This document shows positions 12,449 through 25,500 of a stretch of 64,000 nucleotides of DNA, piece after piece; positions within the stretch are counted from its first letter, which is position 1; each line of letters opens with the position of its first letter. The notes below the pieces were generated by a model that saw only the letters and a program-made list of their open reading frames with translations, was not told the DNA's origin and made no database searches. This DNA comes from Bombus terrestris (Eukaryota; Arthropoda; Insecta; Hymenoptera; Apidae): NCBI RefSeq assembly GCF_910591885.1, contig NC_063279.1, forward strand, positions 1,054,001 to 1,118,000, in the 5' to 3' direction. The position numbers and the translations under genes were made by a program.

Positions 12449-13992
12449 ATGCCTTCCAGGAGAAATAATTGTGACCTGCTGGCCAGGGTGAATTTTCCGC
12501 TGTATACGCTGCAAATGTTGACGGGTAGGCATATCTTGGTCGGTGGTGGTGGAGGATCCTCGAAGACTGGGGTTGCTAATGGCTTTGTAAGAATTCCTTC
12601 TTTTTTAGTCATTCTTACATACATATCAAAAATGAGAGTAATTTCATAATTTGTTTAAATTGAATCATTCTTCATGAACAGGAAATATTTGAATTGTCTC
12701 ACAATGGATCTCAGTTCGTTGCGGAGGAAGTGACCAGACATGAAACAGGTCCCAGTGTTGTTATGAACTGTACAACGTACAATGATCAAAAGAGGATCTG
12801 GATCGCAGCTGGTCAAGAGAGTCACTGTCAACTGTACGATGTGAGTAGTAAAGTGGTGAGTGTAAAGAATGGTGAAGTTGTCAAAGGAACCAGCGGTAAT
12901 TCTAAGGAAGGCATTAGACACAGAAAAAATATAGATAAGGTAGAAGAAACTGTTATGCCTGAAGAAAGGATAGAGGAAGTTAAGGATGACAATTCAAACA
13001 TTAAGAGCAAGAAACTTCAATTGATAGTAAAGCCATCAGATAGTGTACAAACAGATTTCAGGTAACTATATTTTTATAAAAATGAGCAAAGTTTCCTAAA
13101 ATAATTGTTCTAAATATGAAAAATTTCTATAGCGATGAAGAACCACTTCAGAGGATCGTTAGAATAAATTCAAATGGAAAATTCATGGTTACTGGTGGCA
13201 CGGATGGTCATATAAGATTATGGAAATTTCCACAATTACACAAACTACATGATCTAGATGCTCATACAAAAGAAATAGACGACATAGACTTCAGTCCAGA
13301 CAGCACACTGATCGCAAGCATAGCAAAGGATGGCAAAGCATTTCTATGGAATGTGAGCAATGGTTCTAAATCCAAGGACTTAACTTGGTCACCCCCAAAT
13401 GGACTGAAATATATGTACAAAAGGTGCAGGTTTAGGAAGCTGGAGGAGGACAAATCAAAAACTCAACTCTTTATGCTCTCCAACGCAGTGGTTGGAAAGA
13501 ATATTAGTTTTCTTCAAATGTGGGATGTGGAGTCTGGAAGCATTGTCAAAATGGTACCATATAAAGAAACCCTGTCTGCTTTGGCAGTCTCGGACGATGG
13601 AAAGTTTGTGGCAGTTGGAACAATGTTCTCTGGTAGCGTGGATATATACATTGCATTCAGTTTGAGGAGAGCTCTGCATGTACCTGGTGCACATAGTATG
13701 TTTGTAACTGGCCTAGAATTCTTACCAACCAAGTTAGATGGTCCTACTATCGCTAGTAACACTGAAACTGCGGTTGTCAGCATTTCTGTGGATAACAAAA
13801 TCTGTATACATAGCATACCGTTTAGACGTAAGAAATTAAATAATCTTTTTATTCATCCTTATATCATTTTGGCAATCTTAACGTTTGACAATTTTTTCTG
13901 TTATAGACACACTACCATTCTGGTTCGTCATTATACTGATTGTCCTTAGTATTTGTGGAGCGTTCATCTTCTGTAGTTATCTCGGAATATGA
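12449..13992 (+). CDS. PREB: PREB/Sec12-like Sar1 guanine nucleotide exchange factor
   Basis: Member of the PREB/Sec12 family: an ER membrane protein whose cytosolic WD40 propeller activates Sar1 to start COPII coat assembly. There are four exons: 12449-12586, 12682-13061, 13133-13827 and 13907-13992 (TGA). Phases agree, giving 432 residues (human PREB is of similar size). The N-terminus has the family's glycine-rich loop (ILVGGGGGSSKTG, residues 29-41). Exon two encodes a propeller blade (WIAAGQESHCQLYDV) and a charged, lysine/glutamate-rich insert. Exon three has WD-type blades (MVTGGTDGHIRLWKF, about 191-205; SPDSTLIASIAKDGKAFLW) and ends CIHSIPFR. The last exon encodes a hydrophobic helix (LPFWFVIILIVLSICGAFIF, about 407-426) near the C-terminus, the expected tail anchor. 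The ATG at 12449 is chosen because it starts the conserved FPLYTLQ region. Confidence 0.95.
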
Positions 13993-16522
13993 CCTGAGAG
14001 AATATACCTTTAATACCAAGTACTTTGTTTAGGGTTTTTTAATATCATACATCGAACTTTCACAGGTGTGTTTCTTTAGTTTATAAATGTTATCGATAGT
14101 ACGGGAAGGAAGGTGTAATAATCTGTTCGATTTTCTGAACACGTGTGCACGATTTTTGTGACAATAGATATTACTACTTATAATTTGTTCGGTAGTAAAT
14201 AATTCACGTGCGTGATTGCCCGTGCGTTTAGAACCTCGTTCGTTCAATTAATGTTAAAACAAATGAAGTGATGCTGCGATGAGTAACTACTCTACATTAG
14301 ATAAATTCTCTGATAAACATAATTGTAAATAGATATCTCTAAATAAGTTTGTGCTTGGACACACAAATAGCTACTTTTTCTTCTCACACATTTCTTACAC
14401 TTTAAGATCAATTTATACGGTTTATTTCGGTACAGAAGGCTCAGCTCATTTTGACTTTTATTGCATTTATCTGAATTGTGTCTGTGCATTGCTCACGTTT
14501 ATAATGAAATATAGATGTCGAGTGTGAAATGTTATGTATACGCTATAGTATTAAAGTTTTAGTTTTATACCATTCTTTGATCACTATGTTCGGATAAGAA
14601 ACATATCGTGATTGGTCCACCTTGAAATTTAGATTAAGCCAAACTGGTCACGTATAAATAGTACGCATGCATCACATGAAATTTTATCAATTTTATAATG
14701 CATTTCATGGGAAACAATAATTTTCCATTTAAGGAAAATGTTGCCATAGAACAAGTACTGGGCAAATATACTTTGTTAAGTTGAAAATCAAACTTGTACG
14801 TTTTTACTTACCCTCCTCTGATTTTTTTAAAAGATTCAAATTTGAATTTCTAAACTGAAATTTCAATTTTTATTGTTATTTAAATAAACAAATTGAGAAA
14901 ATTTAAATAAATATGAACACATAATTATGCAAAAATAAAAGTCAGAAAATGTAAATAAACAAAGAAAATATGTAAACAAATGAGAAAAATCTGGAAGATA
15001 AATACAAGGTATTTTTATTAAGAAGCAAAAAAAAAAAAAAATAAATTCCGTTTATGTTTGTCAATTCAAAGAAAGTGCAAGGAATGTTTGCTTATTTAAG
15101 CGACGATTCAGGACTCGCGATCGAAAAGGAATGTTGTCCAAAATGGAAAGGTGCCCCCAGGGTTCTCCATGGGAAGGGGAAGGACGAGTCAGTAATGACA
15201 TTTTACGACCTTAAAGCTGGCGCCTACCAATAACTCTCAAGGCTGTGGAGAACGTATCCTGTCGAATAACTAAATTTCCTCCCATTCGAAAGTTTCCGAA
15301 ATTGACTCCTTCGTTTTTCACTTTTTTACCGTTTCCTTTTTGCATCGAATAAATTGGTTACCATGTGAAGTGTTACGAAGAAGCGTTCGAAAAGAGAAAA
15401 ATGCAATTAAATCATATCGTAGAGGAAATAAAATTTATGCTTCAATCTTTTTTATTTTTTATCTAAAATATATGTTAAATAAATATTATTTTAAGATTAT
15501 CAAGAATCAATTCTTGTATAATATCAAAAGCTAGTTTCAAGAAAACAAGAATGTAAATGATTAATTATCATTATTATGTTATTAAAAGTCGAGGTTTTTG
15601 AAAATTCTGGGAATAGGTAGAAAAAATTTCGATTTTATGCAGGCTAATTCCTTAATCGTGATACAACCAGGAAGGATTCTACATTTTCGACTTATTTATC
15701 ACGAGATTGCCAATTGCATCACGATTTCGAAATCACTTTATATATTCAACAGGTTTGGAAAAAAATTCGAAAAGTGCTCAGTTTCGTACAACGTTTATTG
15801 TGAAATACTTTAATAAAGACTCTAAGAATTACTTAATTACTCTCACGCGTCTCTTAAGCACTAACGTTAACCAAGTGTACAGTGTACACGGTTCGGCGCG
15901 CTGCGACGATACCGATCGATGGATCAATACGTACAACGTCCCGCAGAAGAAAGGGATAAGGATCGGAAGGGCAAGGATACGGTGGTTATGTACAAAGATG
16001 AATAAGCTTAATCGAAGAACTTGTTCCTCTATGCTACGGAAAAACAACCTCTTCGTTCTCTTTTCATTTCTTTCGATCACCATAATCGACCACAGAAACG
16101 TTTCGCGAACGTTTGCTACGGGAAGTCAGACCCACGATACTCTTCTGCCACAATAACACGAATGCAACTCAAGAATTCCACAAAAATGATAATTTAACAG
16201 TTATCCCACTTATAAAATTCCGTTCCAATAATATCACAATAAAAAGAAAAAACATCTCAACTCACGAAGAATTTCTAACTTATCTACATATAATAAAATA
16301 CATCGGAATCCTACTGCACTTGTTTCTCGTTTCAAAATTGAAATCAACCAGACAACGTCAAGTCGATTACGGTAAGAGATTTCTCATTTCCGTTCGCGAC
16401 ACGTTTTCCGCGCGACGGTTCGACGCGTGTTCTTCAAGGAAAAGCCTTTTGATGCATTACTTTAGCGTGGTTTCTCTTAGGAACACGCGCCATACGATCT
16501 ATAGATCTCTACCATGAAGTGC
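13993..16522. other. Convergent intergenic region between PREB and verm
   Basis: PREB and verm are tail to tail, so this stretch holds their 3' UTRs and spacer. No coding gene is supported. A possible PREB polyadenylation hexamer variant ATTAAA lies near 14550. An imperfect hairpin (ATCAC-TATGTT paired with AACATA-TC-GTGAT) lies at about 14580-14612. The 14800-15060 part is very AT-rich with an A run. The 15100-15300 part is more GC-rich with no recognisable protein. Confidence 0.5.
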
Positions 16523-19500
16523 TCATTTGTTCGCGGTGAAACCGTCGCCAGTAGGATCGAGCAGCCACGGGTAATAATTCGGGCACTCCATGCAGGTGAA
16601 CAAGCGAAGAGTTTCGCCAGGAAGTTCTCTGGTAGTCAAGGGACAGGCATTAGGAAGAGAACAGTAGGGCTGGCCCTTCTCGTCGCAGGTTTCTTTCCAA
16701 TCCTGGAAGTCCCTCAGTGCCGAGAGTTCTGTCGGGGTTTGCATCCACTTGATTACCTGCAAGTGGTACGAGAAGGTATACAGTCAGACGAGATTCTAGG
16801 CAAATGTTGGCTGAAATAACTTGACTAATAATGTCTTTCTCTCGGCTTGAAATAGAAAATTTGAAGTAGGAAGTTATTAATGATTGAATTGTTTAAAAAA
16901 TATTATTTCGTTTTATAATTGATGTGAATCATAACCTTTGAGTTTTGCGAATGTCTAATGAAATATTGTTTATATGTACTGTTTACTGTAGAAAGAGGAT
17001 TAAAACAGTTTTTAAATTGTGATATTCTTCTCCATAAGACATATAAATGCTATTTAGTTATCCCAGTAGTTAAAACCCATTAGTTTGTATTCAAACAAAC
17101 TCTAATTGAAGCAAATTGACTTATATGAACGTGAACTTGAATTCAAGTAGCTCGGCTAATCTGGGAAAGGATTTATGTATTACGAGTTTGTATTCGCTCC
17201 ATTAGTGATAAGTAGAACGAGAATGTATTTGGTCAGACGGAGCACGAAATTCATTTTTGACAAAGTGACCGACCTGTTTGCGGTGTTCATATCTTCCTGA
17301 ATATTACAGAGATTTGTTATCGCTTGTTTTGGGATCGAGCCATTTGGTTGACTGTTTATATTTAATTCCATTTTTGAAATTGTCTCGAAATCTGATTTCG
17401 CGAGTAAACTTGATACCAATGTATTTAATCTAATATTACTGTCGTTTAATTTTCCAATTTTCTTCGATGTAATACCGTTTTCTATTTTATAAGAGTAATC
17501 AAGGTAGGGATCGTGTTCGAGAATCGAACGAGAACGAAACTAACACAAGTAATTTTCGATGGTCTGCGAATCGATCGTACAAGATCCTACAAATACAGTG
17601 GAGCAGTCAGAGGGAGAAAGAGAGAGAGAGAGAGAGAGAGACAGAGCTTGTATCGCATGACTATATTGAAAGCGGAAAATAAATCGACGCAAAGCGAAAT
17701 AAATAAAAGCAAGCCCGAGGCTTGATGGATCATGAATGAGAAATGTCGTGATGCGGCGAGATTGAAACCGGCAGATAAATTGGAATAAACTAGGAGACTC
17801 GTAATAACAGTCTTGGGGAATATCTCCGGAATTAAATATAATCTTCGCTTAACTTGTTTAATGGGAAGACAATGCGATTCTCAAAGACGCTTTAAATAAT
17901 TTTTAGGTTTTCCAATATTTTAAAATATAATTTCTTAAAATAATATTCAAAATGTCTAGTATCGCGAAATATAATATTTTTAAATAATATGTTGTATTTC
18001 CGTCTTCATGGTTTCGTTTAAAATTTGCGATAAATGCTAATTAAGTCAAAGAAGCTTCGAGAAAAGTTCTTCCCAAGAAACAAATATCAAAATACAATTT
18101 CTTCAAATATAAACAGCTATTAGAGCCGTCGCTTATCCAATTCTGAACCAATTCATATCGCACGGTATTTCTAGGCAATTTCATCCTCCCAGATCAGACA
18201 TTCCTCCAAACCTCGATCAAGCTCACTCACCTGAACCATGGTAACGAAATACACGTCGCTCCTGGCCAACATCTCCTCGATGAACTTGATCAATTCCTCC
18301 CTATACTCCTTCTTGCTCTTCAACCACGAGGCATGGAAGTGAAGACCAAGCGGTGCCCTGTTGCTGTTGAAGTGCCTGTTAAAGTTGTGTCTGAGGAGCC
18401 TGGCGAATTGTTCTCCGGTCTGAATGTTCGAGCAAGAGTCCACCATGTGACAACCAGGCAGAGACTCGTCGAAGGTGGGATCGTCTCTTCTGTCCAATTC
18501 GTTCATCACCATCTCCCAAACAGGATGCGATCTTGACGGGCAGTTTCCACCGTTTCCATTGCATTTGTGTGGCATTCTGAAGTACAAAGTGTACGGCCAG
18601 ATGGGTACACGACCCAACGAAGCCGTGATGGAGGCGTCGTAGACGAAGAATTGGTCAGCCATCATTTCGAATTGTTTGTTGCCGCCCACGCGAAGATACG
18701 GAGCCCTCATTCCGATAATAGAACCGTCGGTGATGTTTGCGAAACGTTCTATGATGAGTCTAGCTCCAGCCATCTCTGCCAGCCAGTCGTCGTAGGTTCC
18801 CTGGGTCCAATATTGTGGGTCGTCTTTGTGGGTCAAAGAGAACACCGCGATTTCGTGACCACGACGGTGAAGGTCTTGAACGGCGGAGTAATTTGTGTAT
18901 TTGTGAGAGACGAAGAACGTGCCTCTGATCTGGCATCCGTTAGGGTTTTGACGTTGGCCATTGAAGATCTCTTCGTACAAGTCGATGTTATCTACGTTCA
19001 CGGCTCCGTTGAAAGTGATCGTGATCATTTGGGGTACCTGGGACGGCTCTATGTTTCCGGGGATCCTGGTTCCGTCGGCGGAACAATAGCAGTCGGGGAG
19101 CACGCATTGCGTTGGATCGCAGTCTGGCGCGCGATTTGGATCGGTTTCCACAGCTGCGGGGGAAGATGCGGTGAAGGTTAATAAACAATCATTGAGGAAT
19201 TTTGAAGCTAACGCGAATCTTAAGACTCTCGAGAGAGGATGTACGTCTCTGATGTTCAATTTTCGTAGAAAAATTAAAACTACGCGTAGTATTGATGCAT
19301 TGTTGGTCAACGACGAGCATATATGGTTTGTACACACATCAATGTGCATAATTATCAAAGTATAAAATTATCTATAAAACAAGTATTAAATCATTACGAC
19401 GTTGTTCATTGTAGTGGACGTACTGCGTTAAAGTTCAATTATACCATCTTTTCTCGCGAGATCGTTAAACCGATATTAAGAAAACAGAAATTCGAATTTA

Positions 19501-22500
19501 AAGGATCGACGTTCAAAGTTTCCACTGCAACGTATCGACAGATTTTCCTCGCATCGACGTTGAAAGTCACCGATTGCTATATCTCGCTATCCGCATTTGT
19601 GACCAAAAGAAGCGCGGATTGCGATCGCGAATCGATTAAATCGACACTTACTGCACGCATTCTCGTCGGATTCGTCCTTGCAGTCGGGTTTACCGTTGCA
19701 GAAGAGCTCCTTGTCCACGCACTCGCCGTTACCGCACGACAATTTCCCTTCGGGGCAGACTGGTTCGTCGGTCCTCAGGATGGGCAACACCTTACGCGGC
19801 TCTGCAAACGTAATCCTCGTTAACGGGCCGACTTGTCGGCTGATACGCGACAACCAATCGCTACTACGGGACCATTGGCGTTCACCATAGCTGTAACTTC
19901 TACTTTTACTTCGCCCAATTTATGTACAAAAGATCGTGGCGCGCTCACCAGTGGCGCAGGAACCTGTGGCACTACTTGGAGAAATATATTCCCGAAGAAA
20001 TCGATTAACCCTCTATCAATGGAAATAATAGGTGTCGTAGTTAAAACTACTTGCAGGATAGGATACTGTAATATTAGAGTAATCGATTTATTTTCTGCAT
20101 GGAAAATCTTTGGTAGGGTTAAAGGTTGTTACTGTGCGGGATTAATTGTGACCCAAAGCTACGGTACCTCGCCAGCTTGGATATTAAGTATCGGACTAAT
20201 TACATCTTGTACGTCCAGTTACGGTTTCCTGCCAGTGTAATCTGGTATCTATGTACATGTGGACTTTACGTACAGATGTGGACAGCTTTCTTAACACCCT
20301 CGTGATCGTCTTCGATCGTGAATGTAACGAAATTAACTTTGCGATACTATAGTGAGATACCATGTTCCTTGCTTGTTTCTGTTTGTTCGCGTTGTTTATT
20401 CGTCGTTATTCTGGCTATTTGTAAAGGATATACACGATGTGCTGTTATTCACGGCACGAGCTAAATCACGAAGGTATTAAGCAATTTATCAGAGGATTTG
20501 GCTTGGCCTTGCGTTAACAGTTCCTACGCCACTGCGTTCAACCGGCCTTTTCGTTAGCCTCTCTTCAATTCCTTTTCGTTCGAGGAATTTCCCTCTGATT
20601 TCTAGTCGCCTCGCGACTGGAAAAGCGTAGCAGAACCGACGTGATGGGCGTGACGAAGGAAACGAATTAGAAAATTTAATAAAAGAAAATCCTCGTGAAT
20701 CGGTCTTGAAGATCTTCCAAAAAGAACCGCAGATTTCTCCGGCGAATTCTTTGCTCGAGAAACCTTCAAGATCGTTGGGAATACGACGGAACGAAAGACA
20801 CGAAATGGCGACAGGCGGAGTGTTGGAGAGACGAAACATCGACGAACTAACGTTGCCCATCACGAGAAGTGTTCGCGTCGAGAGTATCGTTTGTATCGTT
20901 GGCTCGCAGCGATTCGCACGTAGCTAATTCCATGATTTATTACGAATATAGACATCGACTTACGAAAGTATCCGAATATTTATAAAAACTTTTCCTGAAT
21001 ATATCATGTACACTATACGAAATATTTCTCTGTATAATATACGTAATATGTTCATAAATATTTTCTATGCTAAATCTTCGAATACTTTCGCGAGCCACTG
21101 TAAATAAAATGAGAAGAAATATGGATACACACACACACGCAGGCACTGTTGAGATAATAATGAGAGAGAATAGAGATACGTGGTGAAGAGATGGACTGTT
21201 GCGAAAGGCGAAAACAGGCAGCGGAGAAATAAAAAGTGAGACGGTGCCTCGACGTGCCACGCGTCGAGAGAACGAGCGCGAGAAAAGAGAATTGCAAGTG
21301 GACCAATACACGCATAGATATCCACATACAGGCGCATGTATAAACAGGTACACGCATACACATGGCGAGCAGAGAGAAAAAAAAAAAATAGACGGAGAGC
21401 ACACGAGACTGGTCCGATTTAATTTCATTCGCGGCACTGCGCTTTCAACTCGTAATAAAGTTTGCTCGAAACATAAAAGAAACAAGATAATCTTCGCGGT
21501 TGAATTATTAACTCTGTAATTTCTCTCTTTTACCTTCTACGCCTTTTTCGTTTCAGTTATTCTAATTAGAAGTAATATTTCTTTGCCGAGCTTTTTAGTT
21601 CGCTTGAAATTACGAGTTTATTAAAAATCGGTCATTTTTTAATAGTTTCTGACGCAACAAGGATATATTGTTACGATCATTGACGCTCGAAAGGCAGAAC
21701 ACAGGAACGAGGTTGTACCGTGTATTAAAATCAATCGGCTGTAAAGTAAATAGATCGATAATTCACGGTACGTACCACGAATAAAAATTTTCAATGTACA
21801 TAATGTTCTCGAATATTATACGACTGTCTAGTTAATTAACTTTCTAAATGTTTTTACGATACGGTTCCAATCCAGACAGACAGATCCAAACATTGGAAAC
21901 AAGAATTTTCTAAAAAAAAAAAAAGAAACAAACGTCATAAACGTTTGTAGATTTTCTAGTAGATACAATCTACAAAATTCTGCTCGTAAATTAAGCTTAA
22001 CACCGTACAAAGTGAATCGATCTATCAAATTCTGATCGCAAATAAAACTTAACGCCGTTTAAAGCGCGAACGATTCGATGATCGAACCAAGCGCCATTCG
22101 CATTTCCTTGAAAACGAGCAATCGCCTGTTTCTTTTCTCGCGCGAAACCAAATCGGAGCAAACAGGTCTCGCGTGAGCACGAGCAAACCGAGACGCGCGC
22201 TTCGAAACGGAAGCGGAGGAATTCGACTCGGTTGCGACGACAACGAGCGCGCGAAATAAAAAAAAAGTGGCTGCAGCGCGAGAACAGAGGAAGATAGAGA
22301 TCGGCAGCTGGAAAACGCTGCGTTCGCAACGGGGTAAGATGAGATTAATCCGGTGAGAAAGAGAAAGAAGGAAGGAGAGAATTAATATGATTGATCGCTC
22401 GAATACTTCGCACAGGTTTCGAGCGGTAAAAGCGAACGAGTCGACTAAATAACAAGGAGCCGTTCTAAGGAGGCCAGATCGTCGAAGCGAAACCGATCTG

Positions 22501-25500
22501 GATGTGGACAGACAGAGCAAGAGAGACAGTGACAGAATATAACGGGAGAAAGAGAGAGAAAAAGAGAAAGAGTGATATATGCGTATGTATAGCGAGACAG
22601 ATAGACGAGAGACAGAGAGAGAGAGAGAGAGGGGGGAGGGGGGGATGGAGAGAGAAAATAGGAGCGAGATCAGCGATTGAGAACGTGCTACCTCGTACCT
22701 GGAGCGATCGCGAAGAGAAAGAATCGTGCGTCTATCGATGTGTGAGTATGTAGTATGTATATATGGTGTCGATATGTACAGGTGCAACAGCGTGTGAGCG
22801 TGAATTCTATAAAGCTGAAAAGTCATTGCGTGCCGAGGATCGTTTTCGGGAGATCGATATACGTGACGTATCGATGCGCGGAATAACTCTATTTTCACGT
22901 TGAATCTAGATTTAATGGTCGACACGAACGGCGAATCTTTGAATATTTTTATTTCGGTATGTTTTATGCGATTGGACCCAGATACGCCAGATATTTTGGG
23001 AAATTTGATGATCGTTAAACGTAATTTCAGCGTAACGATCTTCCTTTCTGTTCGATTGTTTAATTTTTAAATTCGAACGATATCGATGGCACGGAATGTC
23101 TTAATGAATAAATTTAGACAGTATAGAAAGCAACTAGATTAGAATCGGCGAGATGGATGAAGCTTGTATATTCGCGGTGTTAGCGATGCGACGTGAATCG
23201 AGAAAATTGCGTGAATCAATCAGGAAGAGAGCATCGATGAGCTGGAAACTGGGTTAGATCGCGCTCGAGGCACGAGCTTCTCGTCTCCCGAGTTGCACTT
23301 TCGCTCAAAATCGAAACCAGTCTCTGGGCCGCGAATCGAAAGTGGCCGGACTGCAGATTACAACGTCTCGAAAGTGGTCTCGCATGTAATGGTCGTGTGT
23401 TTTCACTGCGGCGAACGTATCGAACGTTCGCACTTGTGCCGTTCGCGTAACTACGAGATACCGTGACGAGGTGGAAAAATTTCAGCAAACTTGCGAATGA
23501 ATCGCTTTTGCGTGACTTTAGAAAGTATAGAAAACTCGATTTCATTGAGCGCTTAAATTTCAGGTATTTCCGTTGCAACTTTATACGTACTTCGATATCG
23601 TATTATTAGAATTTCGTTTAGTTCGCGAAAGAATGTTCGTTCTTGGTTAGTCTAGTCTTTTCTCATTTTAATCCGAGATTAAGATAATTCTTAATTCGTT
23701 AATGAAACTCGATAGCCCGATGGTAAGAACGTAAAATTTTCAAGAAATAGAACGATACGCAGAGAGTTAATGAAAAGATGCGAAGGATAACGTTAATCGT
23801 TTGTCTTCGTTTCTGTTTCTTTTCTTTTTATTCTTTCGGAGACGAGAAGGATCGTGGATGAATCTCAAACGTGCGCGAGAATAATCGTGCGTTAGTACTA
23901 CCTTACGAATGGTGCGGGCTACGTTGCGAGTCTACGAAGGAACCGGCCTTCTCCGTATCTTATGAAACATTTTTCATCGTCCTTAATAGAAGGAGGAAAG
24001 AAAAATCTTCTCAAAATGGTGTTCCTTCCAAGGGAAGTGCGTTTAACCGACCTATCCCTACTTTTCTGTTCCTCGATTATATAGAAAATTAATCGATGGG
24101 AAAAAGAAGCATAAATTACAACCGTCGAAACTAGACATTTTTCAAAACCTGAACGATTATAAACGCATTCCCCGAGGAATAGACACACCGGAAACGGAGA
24201 CAGGTACGTCGGCTCAACCTGGTCGATACATCGACTTACTCTCGAGCTTGTCACAGTTGGTGACTTTGCCCTTCCAGTCGCAGGTCTGTTTGTCCAAGTC
24301 AAAGGCCAGTCCACTGGGACACGTGATTTGCTTCAGGCCGGATTTCGTGCACCTGTTCGTGTCGGACAGAAAGCAAATCGCTCAGTTAAACTTAGCAATC
24401 AAAATGAATCGCTTACTCTCGAGTTGGTCACAGTTCTTCACGTTCGTTTTCCAGTCGCACGTTTGACGCTCGATGTCGAATGCCAGACCTGTCGGGCATC
24501 GTACGGTCGCCAATCTGGTCACCCCAATCTCGCTCGCTTTGTCGCATCTGCGATTCAAGTTTAACTCTTTCTAGTTTAAAAAATATTTAACTCGTGGTTC
24601 TCGTACAATTTTTGAACGGTTTGAAACCCTGCTAAAAAAAGCCTCGCTGTTATTCTTTTTATCGATGCTATTATTTTTGCGGAGTATTCGTCAGATCGAA
24701 TAGGAATATATTTCGTCACGTGTAACGAGCTGTAATCCTCTTACAGTTTATAGTATCTGATATACGATGTACAATTGACCGTAAAATTATCTGGCTATGG
24801 TAGAAATCTAAATAGATTGTACTGAAAATTATGAAACAGTAAAAGAGAAAGTCTGAAACAAATCTATTTTTAACAAATATCTATTATCAATCGTGAACTA
24901 AATAAAAAAGATTCAATGGGCTGCATACAGATTGACACCCATTGTACCTGCTATGCGTAGAATCTAGTACTCTTTTGTCAATAAACGAACCCACGCAAAA
25001 ATCGATAAAAACGGAAATAAAAACAGATTCACAAGGCTTGCGAAGGAATTCTCACTTGAATCAAGCGAATAAATCTTTCCTAAAGAATTCTATAAAAAGG
25101 AGTAGTAATATAATCCGTATAAAAGGACGAGCAAACATAAAAGAATCAAAATAATGTTTTACGATTCGCAAGAACCCGTCGAATTCTTCCAGGATGCGTG
25201 ACGTTCCGCGACAGGATCTTGCGTTCTTGTTCTGAGAATATTTTTGTCCGCGTGTCCTTGACGATGAAATAGTTTATCCGTTCGAATGAGTCAGGATACA
25301 CCGTCTGTCGTCATCGACTGGAAGGCGAGTCCTGTATCTGGTATCAGGCTCGCCTTGAACCTTCCGACGCGGAATTCGATCGCGAAGGAACCGAAGACAG
25401 GAATTCGCCGTCCGATCCTCCGCGATCGATCTTTCTCGTAAATACCGTTTCTACCGTTAACTTCACTGACCTTCGGCGTTATTTACGCGCTCCAGAATCG

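Larger units (their letters stand above)
19802..24239. other. verm intron between LDLa exon and alternative exons
   Basis: A 4.4-kb intron. It carries a possible TTAA-flanked MITE (20005-20122), a short CA repeat (about 21127-21138) and strongly GA-rich DNA at about 22530-22640 that opens a meaningless 288-residue frame on the minus strand. No coding exon beyond those of verm is supported. Confidence 0.6.

Noticed and set aside
18567..19181. 204-codon plus-strand frame opposite the verm deacetylase exon
   Set aside because: Shadow of the conserved minus-strand exon, whose protein is clearly the real product.
20940..21485. 181-codon minus-strand open frame
   Set aside because: Cys/Val/Phe-rich frame of mixed low complexity in a verm intron; no family resemblance.
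22059..22925. 288-codon minus-strand open frame, the longest simple frame in its area
   Set aside because: Runs through GA-rich low-complexity DNA inside a verm intron; the product is Ser/Leu/Arg repeats with no domain, and the frame is kept open by the repeat.
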